A stretch of DNA of 64,000 nucleotides from Paenibacillus pasadenensis (lineage in GTDB: Bacteria; Bacillota; Bacilli; Paenibacillales; Paenibacillaceae), in the NCBI RefSeq assembly GCF_023715725.1, contig NZ_JAMBOT010000001.1, forward strand, positions 868,001 to 932,000. The letters are read 5' to 3'. This document shows, piece after piece, positions 58,969 through 64,000 of the stretch. Below the pieces are notes generated by a model, which saw only the letters and a program-made list of their open reading frames with translations, ran no database searches and was not told the origin of the DNA. Each line of letters begins with the position of its first letter. Within the stretch, counting starts at the first letter, position 1. Position numbers and translations under genes: made by a program.

Positions 58969-60792
58969 TCATTCCTTTTGTTTGCGGTAAACAAACCGGG
59001 AAACGAGGATGCCAACAGCTCCAAGGCCGATGAACAGCACCGCCCTGACTGCTACAGATACGCCCGGCAAATCGACAAAAATTACCTTGAGCAGTGTCAG
59101 GAACAAAAGTACGATGCCGGCCATCCGCACTTTGGACTGAGTCAGCCATAAGCCCAGAACAATCAAGCTGAGCGCATAGGCGACCCACACCGCCGAAAGC
59201 ACAAGCGAACGGTTGTCAGGAGCAAGCTCATCTGCCAACGCCAGCGTAAGCTGCGTCAGGAAAATCAGCAGCAGCACGCCGCCGCTCCATAACAAAAGCG
59301 GGCCCGGCCCGGCTGGCATCTGTTTCGGCCGCAGCGGCCGCAGCAGAAAATATAATGCCGTCCACACTGCGAGCAATATGACCCATGACGCCGTAGCAGC
59401 CGACCCGGCAGCTTCGATTGGTTTTTCCAGCACAACCAGAGCGCCGATTAGCAGCACCAGCCCTCCAGCCGCTTGCTGCATATGCGAGTGCAGCTTGATG
59501 CCGAGATATAGCGATAAGATTCCCTGCACCAATAACGTTGCTCCCAAATAATCGGACGAAGCGATGGCAAACACGAGCAGCGCCACGCCAAACGTTGCGA
59601 TTATTGCATACAACGAGACTATTTTCCCGCCAGCCGAGCGCCTCATAAATGCGGATCCCAAATATACTAGCGCAAGTATGGCAACCGTCCAGCGGAATTC
59701 GATTGGACCGAGCAGCAGCCGCAGTAAACCGGCATTAATCGCGAACGATGCAAACAAGAGCCCGAACCGTTCCGGCCGCGAGGCAAAAGCAGCGTCCTTC
59801 AACGACAAGCCGTACTGCAGCAGATGATGCAGCAGCAGCGCGCCGACGATAACCCAGCGGTTCACCTCGGAATCCGACATCATACTTGCAATCAATACCG
59901 CAGGCAAAAGCAGCGCATAAGAAATGACGTAAGACATCCGATACTCATTGCGCCAGCTAATGAGCAGTATGGCCGAGGCGAATAATGACTCGTATCCAAG
60001 AAGCAGCGCTAGATTAGGCTCATCCGAACTGACCAGAAACGGCACAAGCGCGCCTGCTGCCGCTGCCGCCGCCAGCAGAGCCTGCGACCGGTATCTCAGC
60101 GCGGTCGCCACAAACAACGCCACAGCCGCCGTATATAACAGGACAGCTGTTCCAGCTCCAATAAATCCGTACAGCATGTGGGCCGCAAAAAGCGTCAGCA
60201 CCAACACGCCGTTGCCTCCGCCAAGCAGCACTTTGCCAAGAGCGTCGCTTCCCTGGCGCATCCAGCGTGCTCCTGCGATTAACATTGCGGCAGAAGCGGC
60301 AATTCCGAGCAGACAACGCACTCCAGGTGTAATATACCCGGCGCTAACTGCAGCAAGAAAGCCCCATAACACGCCGAGCAGCAGCACAATCATAAAGATG
60401 CGCGGCAGCCAAACGCGAGCAATTACATGCTCCCAGTCTGTCTGCTGCTGTGGCGGCTTTACTGGCGCCGCAGGCCGTTCCGATCCATGCATGCCAGGAG
60501 CAGCCGATAGAGCCTCTCTGTCCGCTTGTTGAGGCATCCGTAGGCCTGCCTGCTGCATGCTGCTCGAATGTTCAGCTCCCTGCAAGCCTGCCTTCTGTTC
60601 CCGGCCTGTTAACTCGCTTTCTGGAGCGGAAGGTCCGGCGGACTGCTGCACGTTAACTTCGTGACCAGCCTTGCCCTGCTCATTGTTCAATAACAGCTGG
60701 CCAAACCGATGCACCTGGCGGCGCAGCTCCCGAACCTCCTGCTCCAGCTGCTCCACCCGCTGCGCTAACTGATCCGATTCTCTCACCTGCAT
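58969..60792 (-). CDS. DUF2339 multi-pass membrane protein
   Basis: 607 residues. An N-terminal coiled coil (SDQLAQRVEQLEQEVRELRR) and a Gln/Pro-rich linker lead into about 17 or more membrane spans starting with WEHVIARVWLPRIFMIVLL, the DUF2339 signature. The function of this family is not established; members are common in Paenibacillus. It is not obviously linked to the neighbouring mscL. Confidence 0.75.
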   Translation of the reverse strand: MQVRESDQLAQRVEQLEQEVRELRRQVHRFGQLLLNNEQGKAGHEVNVQQSAGPSAPESELTGREQKAGLQGAEHSSSMQQAGLRMPQQADREALSAAPGMHGSERPAAPVKPPQQQTDWEHVIARVWLPRIFMIVLLLGVLWGFLAAVSAGYITPGVRCLLGIAASAAMLIAGARWMRQGSDALGKVLLGGGNGVLVLTLFAAHMLYGFIGAGTAVLLYTAAVALFVATALRYRSQALLAAAAAAGALVPFLVSSDEPNLALLLGYESLFASAILLISWRNEYRMSYVISYALLLPAVLIASMMSDSEVNRWVIVGALLLHHLLQYGLSLKDAAFASRPERFGLLFASFAINAGLLRLLLGPIEFRWTVAILALVYLGSAFMRRSAGGKIVSLYAIIATFGVALLVFAIASSDYLGATLLVQGILSLYLGIKLHSHMQQAAGGLVLLIGALVVLEKPIEAAGSAATASWVILLAVWTALYFLLRPLRPKQMPAGPGPLLLWSGGVLLLIFLTQLTLALADELAPDNRSLVLSAVWVAYALSLIVLGLWLTQSKVRMAGIVLLFLTLLKVIFVDLPGVSVAVRAVLFIGLGAVGILVSRFVYRKQKE

Positions 60793-60848
60793 GCCCCCAG
60801 TTGAATCTGGAACGGCCTGCGTCAGCCAGCCGTTCCGAATTCTCTTTT

Positions 60849-61262
60849 CTAGCTTCTTTCCCGGTTCGTCTGCTCCCGGAGCAGATCTCGAATCTCAATC
60901 AGCAGCTTCTCTTCACCGGTGAGCACAATTTCTTTTTGACCCTGATCCTCTTCTACCTTCTCCTTGCGTTTAACCTTGCTCAGCAGCCGGATAAACATAA
61001 AAATCGAAAACGAGATAATGAAAAAGTCGATAATCGTCTGCAGAAACAGCCCATACTTCAATACCGTTTCTCCGAACGTAACTTTAAGGCCGGAGACGTT
61101 GATCCCCCCGAGCAGCATGCCGACTAGCGGAGTAATGATGTCATTGACAAGCGAGGTGACCATTTTGCCAAACGCCGCACCGATAATAACCGCAATCGCC
61201 AGCTCCATAATGTTGCCTTTCATTGCAAAAGCTTTAAAGTTCTTCCACACCTGCTCTTTCAC
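60849..61262 (-). CDS. mscL: large-conductance mechanosensitive channel MscL
   Basis: 137 residues from GTG 61262. It has the MscL N-terminus (KNFKAFAMKGNIMELAIAVIIGAAFGKM), first membrane helix, extracytoplasmic loop, second helix (TIIDFFIISFSIFMFIRLL) and a basic/acidic cytoplasmic helix. It opens under membrane tension and releases solutes after osmotic downshock. The AAGGA site abuts the GTG, so initiation may be weak. Confidence 0.9.
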   Translation of the reverse strand: MKEQVWKNFKAFAMKGNIMELAIAVIIGAAFGKMVTSLVNDIITPLVGMLLGGINVSGLKVTFGETVLKYGLFLQTIIDFFIISFSIFMFIRLLSKVKRKEKVEEDQGQKEIVLTGEEKLLIEIRDLLREQTNRERS

Positions 61263-61312
61263 TCCTTATTCCAGAACTTCATCTATTATACAAAAATTTC
61301 ATATTCCGTTCA

Positions 61313-62557
61313 TTATGACTGTGCTTCAGGCTGTTCCTCTCGGACCAGCTTGAGCAGCAGAAACTGCAGGAGCGCCAGGACGACCAGAACGACGGCAATG
61401 CCAACCGGCTGCAAGTTTCCGGCAAACAGCAGCAAAATCGAGATGGATACAATTCTGCCGCCGTTCAAAAACAGCTCCCGCATAATAACCGACTCCACCC
61501 GCAGCTCTCCTTTAAGCGGCAGCGTGCCAATCAGCCGGTAATAATAAGAAGTGAGCGTATTCATCGCAAGCGGGTTGAACACCGAGAACAGCATCATGAA
61601 CAGTACGACCGACCATAAGCTCACCTCAATTAGCAGCAGCGACGAACCTAACGTTATTCCGATTGAAGATACGAGAAAATATTTGCGGGCGTTCTCCTTT
61701 TTGGCCATGCGAGAGAGCACGTATCCCGTCGCCACAATCAAGGAGGAGAAAAACACCCCGAAGTAGCCGACCCAATCCTCGCGGCCGAGCGTCAGGAAAA
61801 GCAGAATATTGGGCAAAAACAGCATAACGCCCTGGAAAAGCCCAAAAATGAATAAACAGTAAAGCCCGTGAAGCCAGCGGCGGTTTTTGCTCATGAGCAG
61901 CCCCATCAGCTTTAAGTAAAAGGTCCTGTGGCGGGCGGGCTGCAGCGGAATGCGGAAGCTGACTATGGCAGCGATAAGAAACGTAATAAACGCCAAGGAG
62001 AAAATCAGAATATATCCGCTCAACCCGTCGCTGCGCTGGATCACAAAACCGGCGAGCGCCGGTCCTGCCAATCCGGCTGCGTTATATGAGATCATATTCA
62101 ATGCCAGGTAACGAATTCGGTTTTTGTCGGTTGAAACATCGTATTGGAGCACCAAAAAGCCGACCCAGTAAAAGCCCGAGGCAATCCCGTTCAACAGGGC
62201 AAATAACACGTAAAATTCGGCTACGTTTTCCTGAGCGATAACAACGAGTAAATAAAACAACGCGTTCATCAAAATTCCAAGCCGGTAAGTAACCATGCGG
62301 TCCTTGCGTTTGGCTAGCCAGCCCCCCGCCGCAAAGGCGGCTGGAGCAATAGCAAATACCAGGATGTTGTACAATCCGTTAATGATCAGGTCCTGGGTCA
62401 ACCGCCACAGGTAAAGGTTCAGGAACAGGCCCGACATCGAAGATCCGAATTGAAAACAAGCGTGGATACTTAACGAAATAATCGCGTTTTTCCCCAATCT
62501 TCGATCCGGCGGAAGCATTTCTCTCTCTTGCCTTCTCCACCATTGTCTCGCTCCCAT
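61313..62557 (-). CDS. MFS-type transporter
   Basis: 414 residues, ATG 62557 with AGAGGAAT. Twelve hydrophobic spans are visible, with the short charged loop GGWLAKRKDRMVTYRLG after span 2-3 typical of the major facilitator family. The substrate is unknown. The gene follows an extended -10 promoter (62643-62651). Confidence 0.75.
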   Translation of the reverse strand: MGARQWWRRQEREMLPPDRRLGKNAIISLSIHACFQFGSSMSGLFLNLYLWRLTQDLIINGLYNILVFAIAPAAFAAGGWLAKRKDRMVTYRLGILMNALFYLLVVIAQENVAEFYVLFALLNGIASGFYWVGFLVLQYDVSTDKNRIRYLALNMISYNAAGLAGPALAGFVIQRSDGLSGYILIFSLAFITFLIAAIVSFRIPLQPARHRTFYLKLMGLLMSKNRRWLHGLYCLFIFGLFQGVMLFLPNILLFLTLGREDWVGYFGVFFSSLIVATGYVLSRMAKKENARKYFLVSSIGITLGSSLLLIEVSLWSVVLFMMLFSVFNPLAMNTLTSYYYRLIGTLPLKGELRVESVIMRELFLNGGRIVSISILLLFAGNLQPVGIAVVLVVLALLQFLLLKLVREEQPEAQS

Positions 62558-62642
62558 TTATTCCTCTCTTCCTTCCATGTATCCCCCAGGCTGCCAGATT
62601 CGCACCCGCCCGCATTTGCGGCAGGGAAGTTAGTCAAAGCGG

Positions 62643-62651
62643 ATTATAGCA
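62643..62651 (-). promoter_or_regulatory. extended -10 promoter of the MFS gene
   Basis: TGCTATAAT on the minus strand (62651-62643), about 85 bases upstream of the start codon. A perfect AAGCGG-CATC-CCGCTT palindrome (62661-62676) lies just upstream and may be an operator. Confidence 0.45.
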
Positions 62652-62787
62652 CCATTCCTTTAAAGCGGCATCCCGCTTAATGCCGGAAAAAGCCGGTAAA
62701 TAAGGCAAAGAAGCCTCATTCGCCCAAGAAGCGGACGCCAGCCCATTGATTCGGCGGCAATCATAGTTTTACGAGGTTTAACAAGTT

Positions 62788-62821
62788 AAAAAAGACCTGG
62801 CGGCACTCAGCCTCCAGGTCT
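62788..62821 (-). terminator. intrinsic terminator of the crystallin-repeat gene
   Basis: Minus strand: AGACCTGG-A-GGC pairs with GCC-G-CCAGGTCT and is followed by TTTTTTAAC. Confidence 0.8.
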
Positions 62822-62884
62822 CTACTGCTTATTATTCGCCTCCAACTTATCTTTATCTAGTAAACCGTCATTTTTAATACGTTA

Positions 62885-64000
62885 TTAAGCCGGCAGAACC
62901 TTGATTGAGCTGGCTTTGTCGTTCCACCCCCCTAAGCTTGAATTGCTGGAAGTATAAGTAATGGAATTGCCTGTATAGTTCCCGTGTTCGTACACAACTG
63001 CTTTGTAAGGACCAACAATGCGGATTGATGAAGCCTGATCATGACCAAGAGCGGTTGCTCCCATGTCGGACACATCGGACGTCAACTGAATAAACGATCC
63101 TTCATAGTTGGAATGCTGATAGAGATATACGCCGTTGGCGTTAGTGGTCGGGAAGACCTTAATGGAGCTGATTTTATCGCCCCAGCCGCCAAGACTGGCG
63201 CTGCCGCCCACATTGTATTGATATGAATTACCTTGATAGTTGGGATGCTCGAACACTTGAACCGTATAGTTGCCGACGATTTGAATGGACGAAATCGAGT
63301 CGTTGCCGACATAAGTTAAAGCCATGCTGGGCTCATCTGCAACCAGCCGAGTCCTTTTGCCGACATAGTTGGTATGTTCATACAAGAATACGCCGTTATC
63401 GGTGCCGGTTTTATCCACGCGGAGCGAGGTTACCACGTTGTCTACCCCAAGAGTGCTCAGATCGGCAACGCTGGAAGTTAACACCGTTTTTGTGCCGGAA
63501 TAATTCGGATCGTTGAACAACTCGACTTTGTAAGGACCTACGATTTTAACGGAGCTGGCCGTGTCGTCGCCGACGCGGAATCCTGTAATAATTTCGGCAT
63601 CTCCGAAGAAACGGTTATAGTTGCCCTGGAAGTTCGGATGTTCGTACACATACACGCCGTATTCCGTATTGCTGGAATCTTTCTCTTTCATATTGAGCCT
63701 TTTGATAACGTTTACAATATCATTATAATTGAAGAAGTCGAGCATGACGACGTTAACGCCTTTGCTCTGCCAGTCGCTTTGCAGGCCGTTCAGCGCGAGT
63801 AAGTTTGCGGCTCCGGCGACGCTTGACACGGAGGTTCCCACAGATGGCGTAACGACATTTTGCAGCACATGCAGTTGATTCGGGTAAGAAGCAGCCGCAT
63901 TCATTTCTGTATCAAGCTTCGGTTTCAGGCTGCCGGCACTGCTCTCGTTCATCCAGGCCGAACGCATCGCCGTGCTGCGGTCCCATACCCAAGACTCGTT
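62885..64000 (-). CDS. secreted beta/gamma-crystallin repeat protein, possibly with PI-PLC-like N-terminus (partial)
   Basis: The frame is open to the window edge (371 codons seen). The C-terminal 270 residues are six beta/gamma-crystallin motifs, recognisable by repeated V-x-V/L-Y-E-H-x-N-Y-x-G and SSIKI/V endings, forming three two-motif domains. Upstream, WVWDRSTAMRSAWMNES and VNVVMLDFFNYNDIV resemble the end of a phosphatidylinositol-phospholipase-C-like TIM barrel, the usual partner of such modules in Paenibacillus. Crystallin modules bind calcium and stabilise secreted enzymes. The catalytic part is outside the window. Confidence 0.75.
   Translation of the reverse strand, partial: NESWVWDRSTAMRSAWMNESSAGSLKPKLDTEMNAAASYPNQLHVLQNVVTPSVGTSVSSVAGAANLLALNGLQSDWQSKGVNVVMLDFFNYNDIVNVIKRLNMKEKDSSNTEYGVYVYEHPNFQGNYNRFFGDAEIITGFRVGDDTASSVKIVGPYKVELFNDPNYSGTKTVLTSSVADLSTLGVDNVVTSLRVDKTGTDNGVFLYEHTNYVGKRTRLVADEPSMALTYVGNDSISSIQIVGNYTVQVFEHPNYQGNSYQYNVGGSASLGGWGDKISSIKVFPTTNANGVYLYQHSNYEGSFIQLTSDVSDMGATALGHDQASSIRIVGPYKAVVYEHGNYTGNSITYTSSNSSLGGWNDKASSIKVLPA

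Larger units (their letters stand above)
62558..62884. other. intergenic region with promoter, palindrome and terminator
   Basis: Apart from the MFS promoter, the palindrome at 62661-62676 and the terminator at 62788-62821, nothing gene-like was seen. Confidence 0.5.

Noticed and set aside
1..64000. rRNA, tRNA, CRISPR array or insertion sequence
   Set aside because: Read on both strands, no such element was seen; transposase motifs are absent.

Overview
The window looks like a piece of a moderately GC-rich, low-branching Gram-positive chromosome, most likely Paenibacillaceae (Paenibacillus or Cohnella type). The reasons are strong GGAGG-type ribosome binding sites with frequent GTG and TTG starts, sigma-A type promoters, a ydaO-class c-di-AMP riboswitch in front of an NlpC/P60 hydrolase, Bacillus-type LexA boxes (CGAAC-N4-GTTCG) and a typical set of host genes. 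Genus is an inference; no rRNA or tRNA gene was seen.

Layout. 1-4.3 kb is host: a split UxaA-type dehydratase with a divergent LacI regulator and a shared operator, a gamma-carbonic-anhydrase-like protein that lacks two of three zinc ligands, a tiny membrane protein, and a secreted NlpC/P60 hydrolase under the riboswitch. 4,376-49,848 is an intact-looking prophage of about 45.5 kb bounded by a perfect 21-bp direct repeat (attL/attR). Integrase arm-type repeats (GGCACCA) lie inside both ends and a tyrosine integrase sits beside attR. 49.9-64 kb is host again: CBS-domain protein, MarR regulator, CopA copper ATPase, small SET-domain protein, ArsR regulator plus a four-domain CoA-disulfide reductase/rhodanese/TusA/DsrE protein, a frameshifted adaA next to an intact adaB/ogt, an eight-copy hairpin repeat array, a DUF2339 membrane protein, MscL, an MFS protein and a secreted beta/gamma-crystallin repeat protein cut by the window edge.

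The prophage. Almost everything is on the minus strand. From right to left: an AT-rich immunity/integration module (repressor on the plus strand, early genes on the minus strand); a replication module (SNF2 helicase, SSB-like protein, two PrimPol proteins of which one fused to a DUF927 helicase, an iteron-like origin, VRR-NUC nuclease, a protein of five helix-turn-helix units); small accessory genes and an orphan cytosine methyltransferase; a sigma-like late regulator; a late promoter followed at once by an intrinsic terminator; terminases, portal, scaffold, Mu gpT-like capsid, tailspike, adaptor, nozzle and ejection-type proteins; and the lysis genes XhlA, holin and amidase. There is no tape-measure, sheath or tail-tube gene, so the virion is probably podovirus-like, which is uncommon for a temperate phage of this host group.

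How it works together. The repressor has no visible self-cleavage domain. A perfect LexA-type box lies in the promoter of a 53-residue minus-strand gene that converges on the repressor, which suggests SOS induction through a LexA-controlled antirepressor. A second LexA box controls a stand-alone 125-residue gene just before the portal. A lambda G/GT-type slippery heptamer (GGGAAAG) with a downstream stem-loop appears to fuse a lytic transglycosylase domain to the large Gln/Ala-rich virion protein by -1 frameshifting. A cassette with its own promoter, palindromic operator and terminator places an O-antigen-polymerase/ligase-like membrane protein inside the tail genes and is the best candidate for a lysogenic-conversion moron.
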